From an uncultured Pseudomonadota bacterium (GTDB taxonomy: Bacteria; Pseudomonadota; Gammaproteobacteria; Methylococcales; Methylomonadaceae): 42,623 bases of DNA. Below the pieces are notes generated by a model, which was not told the origin of the DNA, searched no databases, and worked only from the letters and a program-made list of their open reading frames with translations. The position numbers were made by a program, and so were the translations under genes. The stretch lies in the NCBI GenBank assembly GCA_903889445.1, contig CAISXF010000004.1:1-42623 (forward strand). Reading direction: 5' to 3'. Below, one piece after another: positions 1 through 7,781 of the stretch; positions within the stretch are counted from its first letter, which is position 1, and each line of letters starts with the position of its first letter.

Positions 1-398
1 CAACAGGTTCATCAACACTCGTAAAATTGGGCATTGAATCCGCAACAAAAACGTTAGCCAATAATAAAACAGCAAAATACGCAATTAACTGCACTGGAAA
101 AACGGATAGTTTAAAAGTAAAAATCATCAACAAAACCGCCGCTGTAAAACCAATTTCCCCAGTAATTCCAACGGTTTCCGTGTCATCAGGGAATTTAACC
201 GCGCAAGTAATTAAAGGCGCAAACGCACAAAATACGATTGGCGATGTTTTGGATGTTCAAGAGGGAAATGGTGATTATTCTGTCATGGTCAATAGTCCAA
301 TCAACGCCGCGAAAACGTACAGTTTTCAGTACAGCTGTTTAAATACTAAAAATGTCGAAGCGAAAACGTCGCCTTTTCAAATTTTACAAAATCAATAA
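1..398 (+). CDS. Small secreted-type protein, 5' end missing
   Basis: The reading frame is open from the left edge (first full codon at base 3) to the TAA at 396-398, so the gene starts outside the window; an internal TTG at 27 is not a convincing start. The visible part is about 131 residues, rich in Asn, Thr, Val and Lys. It shares a layout with the next gene: one Cys near the start of the domain (INCTG), a beta-rich middle (LTAQVIKGAN..., then GNGDYSV), and a second Cys near the end (FQYSCLN). The two are therefore diverged tandem copies. A disulfide between the two Cys residues is likely if the protein is periplasmic. I do not recognise a named family and assign no function. Confidence 0.7.
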   Translation, partial: TGSSTLVKLGIESATKTLANNKTAKYAINCTGKTDSLKVKIINKTAAVKPISPVIPTVSVSSGNLTAQVIKGANAQNTIGDVLDVQEGNGDYSVMVNSPINAAKTYSFQYSCLNTKNVEAKTSPFQILQNQ

Positions 399-413
399 CA
401 CGAGGAAATACTG

Positions 414-833
414 ATGAAACGCTTTCTTTTTTTGATGTTAATGAGTTTGCCTGTTTGTGGTTTCGCACATGATTTGAGTGGTGATTTAGGTGAAGCCGCT
501 TCGGCGACCGATTACATGATGATTTACTGTTCGGCGGATGGTTCGATTACCGCCGACAAACTGTATTTTCAACTTTCAAACGATTCACCTAGCCCTGCGC
601 CACTGGTTAGCGCACAAATTACCAAAAATAACTTTGCGACGAATATCACCGATTTAATTAACGGTGATGCTAATTCGAGTCGAGTTGCTGAAATTGCTGG
701 CGGAGAGGGTGCATATCGCGTGACTATAAATAAAAACGGCGTGGGTAAAGCGAGTTATTCTTTTGTTTATCATTGTGAATCGAACGAGGGTGAGCATGCG
801 GAAACCACCGACAGTTCTTTGCAAAATAATTAA
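414..833 (+). CDS. Small periplasmic protein, tandem paralogue of the preceding gene
   Basis: This is a 139-residue protein with a clear signal peptide (residues 1-18, MKRFLF... ending CGFA before H). GAGGAAA sits at the right distance upstream of the ATG. The mature part has a Cys in YCSADGS, a middle beta-rich segment (VSAQITKNN), GEGAYRV, and a second Cys in FVYHCES, matching the order seen in the upstream copy. It lies 15 bases after that gene and 9 bases before a thioredoxin-like gene, so the three are probably cotranscribed. The function is unknown. The conserved Cys pair next to a thioredoxin suggests a secreted disulfide-bonded protein, which is inference. Confidence 0.75.
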   Translation: MKRFLFLMLMSLPVCGFAHDLSGDLGEAASATDYMMIYCSADGSITADKLYFQLSNDSPSPAPLVSAQITKNNFATNITDLINGDANSSRVAEIAGGEGAYRVTINKNGVGKASYSFVYHCESNEGEHAETTDSSLQNN

Positions 834-842
834 ATTCAGCTT

Positions 843-1328
843 ATGAAAAAATTTTTAGTTTTAGCCATAACACTTATTTTTTCAAATGCTCATGCGGCTG
901 TCATCAATGAAAATTCGCCCGATTGTGTCCTGACTTCGCTCAATAATACGCCTGTTCATTTTCATGAATACAAGGGCAAAGTCTTGTATGTGGATTTTTG
1001 GGCATCGTGGTGTGGCTCGTGTATGCAATCGTTTCCGTTTTTAAATCAACTCACACACGAATTCGGTGATCAAGGATTACACATTATTGGCGTGAATGTA
1101 GATGAAAAAGTTGACGATGCACTCGCATTTTTAGGACACCATCCGTCGCAATTTACGATTGCAAATCACGGCGGCGAACAATGTGCGAAAAGTTTTGATG
1201 TGCAAGCGATGCCAACGTCTTATTTAATCGACAAACACGGCGTAATTCGCCACATTCATCAGGGTTTTCGAGATGGTGAAACCGAAGAATTGAAGCTGCA
1301 AATCGCTCAGTTATTGGCTGAAAAGTAG
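843..1328 (+). CDS. Periplasmic TlpA/ResA-like thioredoxin-fold protein
   Basis: This 161-residue protein has an N-terminal signal peptide (residues 1-19, cleavage after HAA) and a thioredoxin fold. The active site WCGSC is at residues 56-60 after the beta-strand VLYVDFWAS, and the cis-proline loop (MPTSY) is at about residue 124. Two extra Cys (28 and 114) lie outside the motif. TlpA/ResA-type proteins reduce or exchange disulfides outside the cytoplasm. Its gene lies between two small Cys-containing secreted proteins and a lipoprotein ending in CGCY, so those may be its clients; that is inference. No strong ribosome binding site precedes the ATG, which fits translation coupled to the gene before it. 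Confidence 0.85.
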   Translation: MKKFLVLAITLIFSNAHAAVINENSPDCVLTSLNNTPVHFHEYKGKVLYVDFWASWCGSCMQSFPFLNQLTHEFGDQGLHIIGVNVDEKVDDALAFLGHHPSQFTIANHGGEQCAKSFDVQAMPTSYLIDKHGVIRHIHQGFRDGETEELKLQIAQLLAEK

Positions 1329-1332
1329 AATT

Positions 1333-1563
1333 ATGAAAGCAAATCCCCCAACGCCCTTCAAAAAGGGGGCTTTCTTTTTTTGCTTATTATTTTTATCGGG
1401 ATGCAGTTCGGTATCACCGTGGGAACGTGGCACATTAGCAAAATCTCAAATGAGTTTGGAACCCGCACCGTTACAAAATAGTTTACGCACGCATCAATAC
1501 GGCAGCCGTGAAGCAGCTTCTGGCGGTGGCGCAGCGGGAGGTGGCGGCTGTGGCTGTTATTAA
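1333..1563 (+). CDS. Short DUF4266-type lipoprotein ending in CGCY
   Basis: This 76-residue protein has a short lipoprotein signal (LSGC, lipidated Cys 24). The mature start has the VSPWERG-LAKSQM pattern I associate with DUF4266, followed by a Gly/Ala-rich tail and a C-terminal Cys-Gly-Cys-Tyr. It should be a tiny membrane-anchored periplasmic protein with a pair of tail Cys residues, perhaps a metal or disulfide site (inference). Such genes commonly sit directly before a DUF3570 gene, as here. The first codons (NPPTPFKKG) are encoded by a C-run/G-run inverted sequence that looks like a widespread intergenic palindrome, so the N-terminus may have been built from a repeat. Confidence 0.75.
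   Translation: MKANPPTPFKKGAFFFCLLFLSGCSSVSPWERGTLAKSQMSLEPAPLQNSLRTHQYGSREAASGGGAAGGGGCGCY
1342..1377. repeat. C-run/G-run inverted repeat inside the lipoprotein gene
   Basis: The sequence has a run of C followed shortly by GCCCTT-CAAA-AAGGGGGC, an imperfect palindrome. It resembles short intergenic repeats, common in several bacterial groups, that translate as Asn-Pro-Pro...Lys-Gly. Here it lies within the coding sequence for the signal peptide. Confidence 0.4.
1537..1552 (+). promoter_or_regulatory. Ribosome binding site fixing a GTG start
   Basis: GGGAGGTGG lies inside the last codons of the lipoprotein gene, 6-7 bases before a GTG at 1550. This start yields a textbook signal peptide (MAVIKKSK then a hydrophobic core). 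The earlier GTG at 1508 would add 14 residues before that signal and has no comparable site. Confidence 0.65.
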
Positions 1564-4090
1564 AAAATCAAAAACATTACGTCTTTTAACCGCCGCCGCG
1601 CTCGCGTTACCTTTAACTACGATTTACGCGAGTGACGAAGAAGCCTCTTTTCAATACGGGCATTATGAAGATGGCGCACGCAATTTATTCAACGCGCAAA
1701 GCGGTTTAAAACCGATTCAAGTCGATAGCATTCAAACCAACACCAAACTCAAACTTTCAGATCGCGTGCGGTTAGCGTTCAATTACACGCAAGATACTTG
1801 GAGTGGCGCGACACCGATTACCACAGCCCCGTTAGCGTTTGGCGGTAATCGTCAACGACAAATTGCAGCCAATGTTCTCAGTGGCGCGTCGCCGTATTTA
1901 CAAAATAAAAACGTGTTTGTTGATAGCCAATTTAACCCGCTACAACAAGATGCTAAAACTGGAAAATTCACGAAAAACACGCAACTCGTTCACACACTTT
2001 CTTCGGCTTCCCCCGAAACCCGTAAACAAGGGGATTTACGTTTTGGTTACGATTGGGACGAAGCGAGTTTGGATGTTGGCGCGGGAACGTCGGCAGAAAA
2101 TGATTACAATTCGAGTTTTGGCAATGTCGGCGGGCGATTGGATTTTAATCAAAAATTGACCAGCGTCAATTTTGGCGCAAGTTATACCGCCAGCGAAAAT
2201 GAATCGATGCTCGATCACGATGCCGCACCGTATATTGAAAAAAGCACCTTTGGCACAAAAGTCACTTCGTTGCCAAATGGCGTGAAATTGTTGACGGGTT
2301 CAAAACAAGATTGGGCGGGCAGTTTAGGATTGACGCAGGTTTTGAATAAATCTGCGCTCGTGGAAGGCAGCGTTAGTTACACCACGAGCAATGGTTACAT
2401 GGCGAATCCGTATAAAACGATGGCGGTTTTATTTGTAGATCCGACGCAAAAAGCGGGCAAAGACGGACAATTGAACGGAAGTATGTTGGCGTTTTTAGAG
2501 CAACGACCCGAAGAACGTCAGCAATGGACAGAAAATTTGCGTTACGTTCAGCACATCGACGCGCTGGATGCTGCGTTGCATTTGGATTATCGTTTTTATC
2601 ACGACGATTGGGGTATTCAGGCGCACACGATTTCGGGCGATTGGATTCAGCCGTTGGGCGATGGGTGGTCGATGACACCGCGCGTGCGTTATTATTCGCA
2701 AAATGCGGCGGATTTTTACGCGCCTTATTTGGTTTCAAAACAAGCCGCTAATAAAGTCACTTTTGATGCTGGCGGAAATCCCGTTAAAACTGATTACAAT
2801 CCGAAATTATTGCCACAAAATTATTCCAGTGATTATCGATTATCGGGTTATGGCGCGTTGAGTGGCGGTTTAACAGTGACTAAAAAATTCGCCAAAGGCT
2901 TGGAAATTCAAGCGGGTGCGGAGTATTACACGCACGCGGGAAGTTTGAAATTGGGCGGCGGGGGTGAAGGAAATTACACAGATTTTGATGGTTATTTGGT
3001 TAATGCGGCGTTGAAAGTGGATTTAGCCGCGTTATCGATTGCCAATTCAAATCATGGTGAACACTCGCAACATTCGCAACACGCGCATCATCACGGCGCA
3101 GGTGTTCCAGCAGGCGTTATGTTTGACCACGTTTTGCCGAATGCGGGCGATGTGATGGTCGGTTATCGTTATATGTACGCGAATCAGGCGGGAAATACGC
3201 AAAATGGTTTGAATACTGTTGCCGATTCAGCTTTGGTAAATCAAGCCTGTGCGCCGCAAAAATGTTACGTTACGCCCAGCGAAATGAGTATGAATATGCA
3301 CATGTTGGATTTGATGTTCGCGCCAACAGATTGGTTGACGTTGATGCTGATGCCGCAATTTATGGATATGCACATGACGATGCGCCCGCTAGACGGTGCG
3401 CCTGCCACACCAGCCATGACGACCGCTTTGGGTGCGGCAATTATTCACGCTGGACACGAACACACGACGGGCGGCGTGGGCGATACGGGAATGTACGCGC
3501 TGTTTAACGTGTTCAAAACAGACGCGCAACAAATCAACGTAAGTTTAGGCGGCACGGCACCGACGGGCGATGCTGAAATTCAGTTGCGCGACACGCATCG
3601 GCAAGATTTAGGTTTTATTCATTACGGAATGCAGCTCAGTAGCGGAACGTGGGATTTCAAACCAGCAGTGACTTACACGGGGAATATCGACGATTGGTCA
3701 TTTGGCACACAATTAAACGGCACTAAACGGTTGGAATCACACAATAAAGCGGGTTTTGCGTTGGGTGATATTTTTCAGGCGATAACGTGGGGCAGTTACA
3801 GTTGGACAAATTGGTTGGCGACTTCAGTGCGGGGCGTTTATACGTTGCAGGGTTCGCTGCAAGGCGCGTATCGTGGCGTTTATCACCAAATTGGGGTGAT
3901 GGATTATGGGCGTAATTATGGCGGACGATTTGTTGATGTGGGTTTTGGCATTAACGCTTCGATGCCGAACGGAAGTTTGCAAGGTAATCGGGTGAGTTTT
4001 GAATGGTTGCAGCCCGTTCACGATGACGTGAATGGCTGTCAATTGCCGCGTGAAGGTGCATTGTCAGCGACGTGGTCTTATGCGTTTTAA
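1550..4090 (+). CDS. DUF3570-type outer-membrane beta-barrel protein, long form
   Basis: Using the GTG at 1550 this protein has 846 residues; the open frame reaches back to a GTG at 1508. The signal peptide ends near TIYAS. The N-terminal half has alternating beta-strands typical of an outer-membrane barrel and matches my memory of DUF3570. A His-rich linker (EHSQHSQHAHHH) at about residue 505 separates it from a second strand-rich half. That half contains a Met/His-rich stretch (MSMNMHML, then MPQFMDMHMTM, about residues 580-615) and ends with the aromatic WSYAF expected for outer-membrane insertion. The His/Met clusters suggest contact with copper or another soft metal, which is inference. 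It overlaps the lipoprotein gene by 14 bases, pointing to coupled translation. Confidence 0.75.
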   Translation: MAVIKKSKTLRLLTAAALALPLTTIYASDEEASFQYGHYEDGARNLFNAQSGLKPIQVDSIQTNTKLKLSDRVRLAFNYTQDTWSGATPITTAPLAFGGNRQRQIAANVLSGASPYLQNKNVFVDSQFNPLQQDAKTGKFTKNTQLVHTLSSASPETRKQGDLRFGYDWDEASLDVGAGTSAENDYNSSFGNVGGRLDFNQKLTSVNFGASYTASENESMLDHDAAPYIEKSTFGTKVTSLPNGVKLLTGSKQDWAGSLGLTQVLNKSALVEGSVSYTTSNGYMANPYKTMAVLFVDPTQKAGKDGQLNGSMLAFLEQRPEERQQWTENLRYVQHIDALDAALHLDYRFYHDDWGIQAHTISGDWIQPLGDGWSMTPRVRYYSQNAADFYAPYLVSKQAANKVTFDAGGNPVKTDYNPKLLPQNYSSDYRLSGYGALSGGLTVTKKFAKGLEIQAGAEYYTHAGSLKLGGGGEGNYTDFDGYLVNAALKVDLAALSIANSNHGEHSQHSQHAHHHGAGVPAGVMFDHVLPNAGDVMVGYRYMYANQAGNTQNGLNTVADSALVNQACAPQKCYVTPSEMSMNMHMLDLMFAPTDWLTLMLMPQFMDMHMTMRPLDGAPATPAMTTALGAAIIHAGHEHTTGGVGDTGMYALFNVFKTDAQQINVSLGGTAPTGDAEIQLRDTHRQDLGFIHYGMQLSSGTWDFKPAVTYTGNIDDWSFGTQLNGTKRLESHNKAGFALGDIFQAITWGSYSWTNWLATSVRGVYTLQGSLQGAYRGVYHQIGVMDYGRNYGGRFVDVGFGINASMPNGSLQGNRVSFEWLQPVHDDVNGCQLPREGALSATWSYAF

Positions 4091-4572
4091 TCAATGAATA
4101 CATTTGTTCCGACTGGGATTCGATTAAATAAATCTAAAACGTCAGCATTTTTCATGCGAATGCAGCCGTGTGAGGCCGGTTGTCCAATGATTAATTCGTC
4201 TGGGCAGCCGTGAATGTAGATGTAACGTGCGCTGGTGTGTACGTTGCCATAACGATTTTTACCTGCTTCTAAACCGTCCAGCCACAAAATGCGTGTCAAA
4301 ATCCAATCTCGATTCGGGTGATTTGCTGCTAATTCAGCACTATAAATTTCCCCCGTCGGTCGTCGTCCAACAAAAACACCATGTAACGGTTGTTGATTGC
4401 CGATTTTGGCACGAATGGAATGCCACCCGCACGGAGTGCATTCACTGCCTTTATTTTCACCCGTGCCGTTTTTAGCGGTCGAAATGCGATAACTTTTTGT
4501 AATTTTTGAATTTATAACGATTTCGAGTTGTTGATTTTGAGTCGAAATATGCAGAAAAAAGTGTGGTTTCAT
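4087..4572 (-). CDS. L,D-transpeptidase (YkuD domain), no signal peptide seen
   Basis: This 161-residue protein carries the YkuD catalytic signature: His 121 (IHGCPD) followed by SHGCIRM with His 135, Cys 137 and Arg 139. The family forms 3-3 peptidoglycan crosslinks or attaches lipoproteins through the catalytic Cys. The N-terminus (MKPHFFLHIS) is not a convincing export signal, so either the start is different or the protein belongs to the short YkuD group that lacks a signal. Two extra Cys (45 and 48) sit where related proteins usually have a Ser/Thr-Pro turn. Its stop overlaps the stop of the convergent DUF3570 gene by three bases, leaving no room for a terminator between them. Confidence 0.85.
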   Translation of the reverse strand: MKPHFFLHISTQNQQLEIVINSKITKSYRISTAKNGTGENKGSECTPCGWHSIRAKIGNQQPLHGVFVGRRPTGEIYSAELAANHPNRDWILTRILWLDGLEAGKNRYGNVHTSARYIYIHGCPDELIIGQPASHGCIRMKNADVLDLFNRIPVGTNVFID

Positions 4573-4603
4573 GTTTAAAAGTGGCTAAAAGTGGTTTTAT
4601 ATG

Positions 4604-4609
4604 TATAAT
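4604..4609 (+). promoter_or_regulatory. Likely -10 box of the tRNA-Thr promoter
   Basis: A perfect TATAAT lies 15 bases before the mature tRNA 5' end. The -35 region at about 4581 (GTGGCT) is weak. The position fits a short tRNA leader. Confidence 0.45.
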
Positions 4610-4623
4610 TACCCGCATACATT

Positions 4624-4699
4624 GCTGGTGTAGCTCAGTTGGTAGAGCAGCTGATTTGTAATCAGCCGGTCAGGAGTTCGAATCCCCTCACTAGCTCCA
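4624..4699 (+). tRNA. tRNA-Thr (anticodon TGT), CCA encoded
   Basis: A full cloverleaf can be drawn: acceptor GCTGGTG with CACTAGC (one G-U pair), D-arm AGCTCAGTTGGTAGAGC, anticodon stem GCTGA/TCAGC with loop TTTGTAA, T-arm with GTTCGAATCCC, discriminator T and a genomic CCA. The anticodon TGT reads ACA and related Thr codons. Confidence 0.95.
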
Positions 4700-4706
4700 A
4701 TAAAAT

Positions 4707-4742
4707 TAAACCCTGCGACTATTTCGTCAGCGGGGTTTTTTT
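4707..4742 (+). terminator. Terminator after tRNA-Thr
   Basis: CCCTGC pairs with GCGGGG (one wobble), with an inner GAC/GTC, followed by a run of T from 4736. This is a standard intrinsic terminator right after the tRNA. Confidence 0.8.
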
Positions 4743-4761
4743 ATGCCTCCAGATTATTATT

Positions 4762-4792
4762 CGTACAAGCAATATTGAATATTTCTTGTACG
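4762..4792. repeat. Hairpin downstream of the OFA transporter gene
   Basis: CGTACAAG and CTTGTACG form a perfect 8-bp stem around an AT-rich centre that itself contains AATATT twice. It lies 20 bases past the transporter stop on the opposite strand, and could be its transcription end or an RNA-stability hairpin. Confidence 0.5.
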
Positions 4793-4812
4793 ATTTTCAA
4801 TTCTAAAAACAA

Positions 4813-6450
4813 TTACAGGCTAAACGCCATCGCCGCGACGACTGCCCGATAAATTCCCCACGTTAGTGGAATTCCCACCGCTAGCCACGCCACGCAAACT
4901 AAAATTATTGGCGTTGAATTCACCATGTCATCCGTTTCGCCCACTTCTTCATCATGAATTCGATCCTGCGCCAAACGTTTTTCTTCGGCAAGTTCATCTG
5001 GCAACATAAACCATTTTTCATCGACGGGACGAATCAATAAATTACAAATCAAGCCAACCATCAACAATCCCGCTAAAATCCACATCGTTTGGTTGTAAAC
5101 TTGCTCACGCGGAATGCCCAAACCAAGTTGATAATCACGCATATAATTTACAATTACTGGCCCTAAAACGCCTGCCGTTGCCCATGCGGTTAATAATCTT
5201 CCATGAATCGCGCCAACCATTTGTGTGCCGAATAAGTCTGCTAAATACGCAGGAACCGTCGCAAATGCGCCACCGTACATACTTAAAATCAAGCACAAAC
5301 CGCCTACAAATAACAATTTATTGCCAGCAATTGCACTGCCTGAAACGCTGAAATATAACGCGCTGCCAGCCACGAAAAAAATCATAAAGGTTAATTTTCG
5401 TCCTAATTTATCTGACAAACTTCCCCAGAAAAACCGTCCGCCGATGTTGAATAAACTCAATAATGCCGTGAAACCTGCGGCGACGATTGCAATTGCCGCT
5501 AATTCGGGTTTGTCCAATTCGCCATACGTTTTCGATAACCCAATCAATTTTCCACCGAAAACTTCTTGCAGCATGGGCGAAGACATTCCAATTACGCCAA
5601 TTCCCGCGCTCACGTTCATACACAACGCGCCCCACAGTAACCAAAATTGCTTAATTTTGAACACATTTTTAACGTGAACGTGATGCGGCGTAACCATTTT
5701 ATTTTGCGTGGAAGCGACAGGAATCCAGCCCTCTGGTTGCCAACCCGAAACAGGTAAGCGGTAAGTCAACGCGCCTGCCATCATAAAAACAAAATAAATA
5801 CTCGCCATCGCCACAAACGTTGGCATCACTCCGACATCTGTTTCGGTCGCAAAGTGTTTCATCAACAACGTCGCTAACGGCGAGCCAATCATCGCGCCAC
5901 CGCCAAAACCCATGATTGCCATGCCAGTCGCCATGCCGCGACGGTCAGGAAACCATTTAATCAGCATCGACACAGGCGAAATATAACCCAAACCCAAACC
6001 GATGCCACCGATTACGCCAGAACCAATCAGCATCAGCCAAAATTGGTGTGAGTAAATGCCTAGTGCCGACAATAACATCCCGCCACACCAACATAATGCG
6101 CTAATCACACCAGCTCGACGTGGACCAACGTGTTCTAACCAGCCGCCCCAAAGTGCCGCCGATGAACCTAAAAACACGAAAAATAACGTGTACATCCAGC
6201 CCAGCGTGGAGATTTTCCAATCACAGGTGGTGATGAATAATTCCGTGAAAAATCCAACGTCGGCAGAACACGCCATGCTTTCCACGCTTTGTTTAATGGC
6301 AATGGCTTTTGAAAGTGGCAACCAAAATACGGAAAAACCGTACGCCATGCCAATACATAAATGAATCGCTAACGCCGCTGGTGGCATCAGCCAACGATTA
6401 AAACCTGCGCCCGCAATCGTGTGTTTTTTGTCTAAAAAATCGAGTGTCAT
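4813..6450 (-). CDS. OFA-family (oxalate/formate antiporter-like) MFS transporter
   Basis: This 545-residue inner-membrane protein has about 12 or more hydrophobic segments. The first is near residues 23-48 (PPAALAIHLCIGMAYGFSVF). The MFS loop between helices 2 and 3 is seen as GPRRAG, and the helix 8-9 counterpart as SDKLGRK. The long form, with an extra loop after helix 1 and an added C-terminal helix (TPIILVCVAWLAVGIPLTWGI), matches the larger OFA transporters. These exchange or import small carboxylates, but the substrate here cannot be read from sequence. The stop of the quinone-reductase-like gene is 12 bases upstream of the ATG, so both are likely in one transcript. Confidence 0.8.
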   Translation of the reverse strand: MTLDFLDKKHTIAGAGFNRWLMPPAALAIHLCIGMAYGFSVFWLPLSKAIAIKQSVESMACSADVGFFTELFITTCDWKISTLGWMYTLFFVFLGSSAALWGGWLEHVGPRRAGVISALCWCGGMLLSALGIYSHQFWLMLIGSGVIGGIGLGLGYISPVSMLIKWFPDRRGMATGMAIMGFGGGAMIGSPLATLLMKHFATETDVGVMPTFVAMASIYFVFMMAGALTYRLPVSGWQPEGWIPVASTQNKMVTPHHVHVKNVFKIKQFWLLWGALCMNVSAGIGVIGMSSPMLQEVFGGKLIGLSKTYGELDKPELAAIAIVAAGFTALLSLFNIGGRFFWGSLSDKLGRKLTFMIFFVAGSALYFSVSGSAIAGNKLLFVGGLCLILSMYGGAFATVPAYLADLFGTQMVGAIHGRLLTAWATAGVLGPVIVNYMRDYQLGLGIPREQVYNQTMWILAGLLMVGLICNLLIRPVDEKWFMLPDELAEEKRLAQDRIHDEEVGETDDMVNSTPIILVCVAWLAVGIPLTWGIYRAVVAAMAFSL

Positions 6451-6462
6451 AATTTTGAAAAG

Positions 6463-7458
6463 TTAAATAGAAAGAACTAATTTGCCCATCGTGTGACTGG
6501 CTTCAATTAAAGTGTGCGCTTTTTGCGCGTGTGCTAACGGTAAAACTTGGCTGACGTGAACGGCTAATTGACCCGCATCGATGTACGCCGCACATTTTTT
6601 CAGTAATTCGATGTGTTTATCGCGTTCAGAATCTAAGTCGCGCAACATCGGCGTGAGCATCAATTCAAAACCGATTAACAAATTTCGCATGCGGGCTTCA
6701 TTTAAATCTAAATTTGACGCATCGAGCAACGTCACAATTCGTCCAAAATGCGCGGTACAGGCAATGCTCGATTTAAAAACGTCTGCGCCAACGGTGTCAA
6801 AAACCAAATCCGCGCCACGATTTTCAGTCAAACGATTTACTTCTGTCGTCACGTTCGTTTGATTGTAAAAAATGATTTCATCTGCGCCGAGTGATTTAAC
6901 GAAAGTCGCTTTTTCATTTGAACTCACGGTGGTGATAACTCGTGCGCCTGCGATTTTCGCCAATTGAATCGCGACGTGTCCCACGCCACCCGCGCCAGCG
7001 TGAATTAAAACGGTTTGACCGGCTTGCAAATTTCCCCGTTCAAACAATGCGCCCCACGCCGTAATTAACACTAATGGCGCAGCGGCTGCTGTTTCAAACG
7101 TTGCAGTTTGCGGCATTAAACTTGCCCAACGTTGGTCAATGACGGTGAATTCGGCGTAATTTCCTTGTTCGCGTCCTAAACCGCCGTGACAAAACCAAAC
7201 TTTGTCACCGACTTTAAAATCAGTGACATTTTCGCCAATTTCAACGACTTCGCCCGCGCCGTCGCAACCTAAAACGGCGGGTAATTCCGCGTTGGGATAA
7301 AACAAACCGCCTTTGCGAATTTTGGTATCGACTGGATTTATTCCCGCTGCGTGCAGGCGTACTTTTATTTCTGTGCGTTGCGTTAAATGTGGTTCGGCTA
7401 TATTTTGTTCAACCAAAACAGTGCTGTCGCCGATAGCGGTCATCAATATGGCTTGCAT
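6463..7458 (-). CDS. Zinc-free MDR-family NADPH:quinone reductase-like enzyme
   Basis: This 331-residue protein belongs to the medium-chain dehydrogenase/reductase superfamily. It has an N-terminal GroES-like domain (HAAGINPVDTKIRKGG, then GCDGAGEVVEIG) and a Rossmann domain with the nucleotide-binding AGAGGVGHVAIQLAK at about residues 154-168. The Cys residues that hold structural zinc in alcohol dehydrogenases are missing, which points to the quinone oxidoreductase/zeta-crystallin branch. It probably reduces quinones or enones using NADPH; the exact substrate is unknown. It is the first gene of a two-gene unit with the transporter. Confidence 0.8.
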   Translation of the reverse strand: MQAILMTAIGDSTVLVEQNIAEPHLTQRTEIKVRLHAAGINPVDTKIRKGGLFYPNAELPAVLGCDGAGEVVEIGENVTDFKVGDKVWFCHGGLGREQGNYAEFTVIDQRWASLMPQTATFETAAAAPLVLITAWGALFERGNLQAGQTVLIHAGAGGVGHVAIQLAKIAGARVITTVSSNEKATFVKSLGADEIIFYNQTNVTTEVNRLTENRGADLVFDTVGADVFKSSIACTAHFGRIVTLLDASNLDLNEARMRNLLIGFELMLTPMLRDLDSERDKHIELLKKCAAYIDAGQLAVHVSQVLPLAHAQKAHTLIEASHTMGKLVLSI

Positions 7459-7781
7459 GTGAATTTCCTTTCAATTTTATGGAGTGGAGAAGGGGGTTTT
7501 AGAAAACGAATTTTGGACGGTTAATTCGCTTTATTGACGGATATTACGCAATCGTTTCGTACGCCCGCAAGGTGTAAACGCTATCATCAGGCATCCTATT
7601 TATACGGGTTCACGCAGTGAACCCCTACGATTTTCTATTGTTATCATTTTGAAAAGAATAATGTTTCAATGCGAAAAGGTCAATGCGCGTGGACATAATT
7701 TGGCGCGAAATGAAAAAGCAAAATTCGGATTATGTCGTATGATTGCGCCATTCTGTTTCACTTTTGAAAAATAACGAATTT
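7459..7781. other. Intergenic region between divergent genes
   Basis: About 320 bases separate the quinone-reductase-like gene and the FAD protein. It should hold both promoters, but I cannot pick clear -35/-10 pairs. It contains one perfect inverted repeat (7606-7624). I see no gene in it. Confidence 0.5.
7606..7624. repeat. Short palindrome GGGTTCAC-GCA-GTGAACCC
   Basis: A perfect 8-bp stem with a three-base loop, flanked by TAC and CTACGA. It has the form of a dispersed intergenic palindrome rather than a terminator, because no T-run follows. Confidence 0.6.

Noticed and set aside
2036-2738. Several minus-strand open frames inside the DUF3570-type gene
   Set aside because: They have no ribosome binding sites or recognisable motifs, and the plus-strand frame has a continuous signal-peptide-to-C-terminus pattern.
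5225-5677. A 150-residue plus-strand open frame inside the OFA transporter gene
   Set aside because: It is antisense to clear transmembrane coding sequence, and its composition (Pro/Asn-rich) is typical of a shadow frame.
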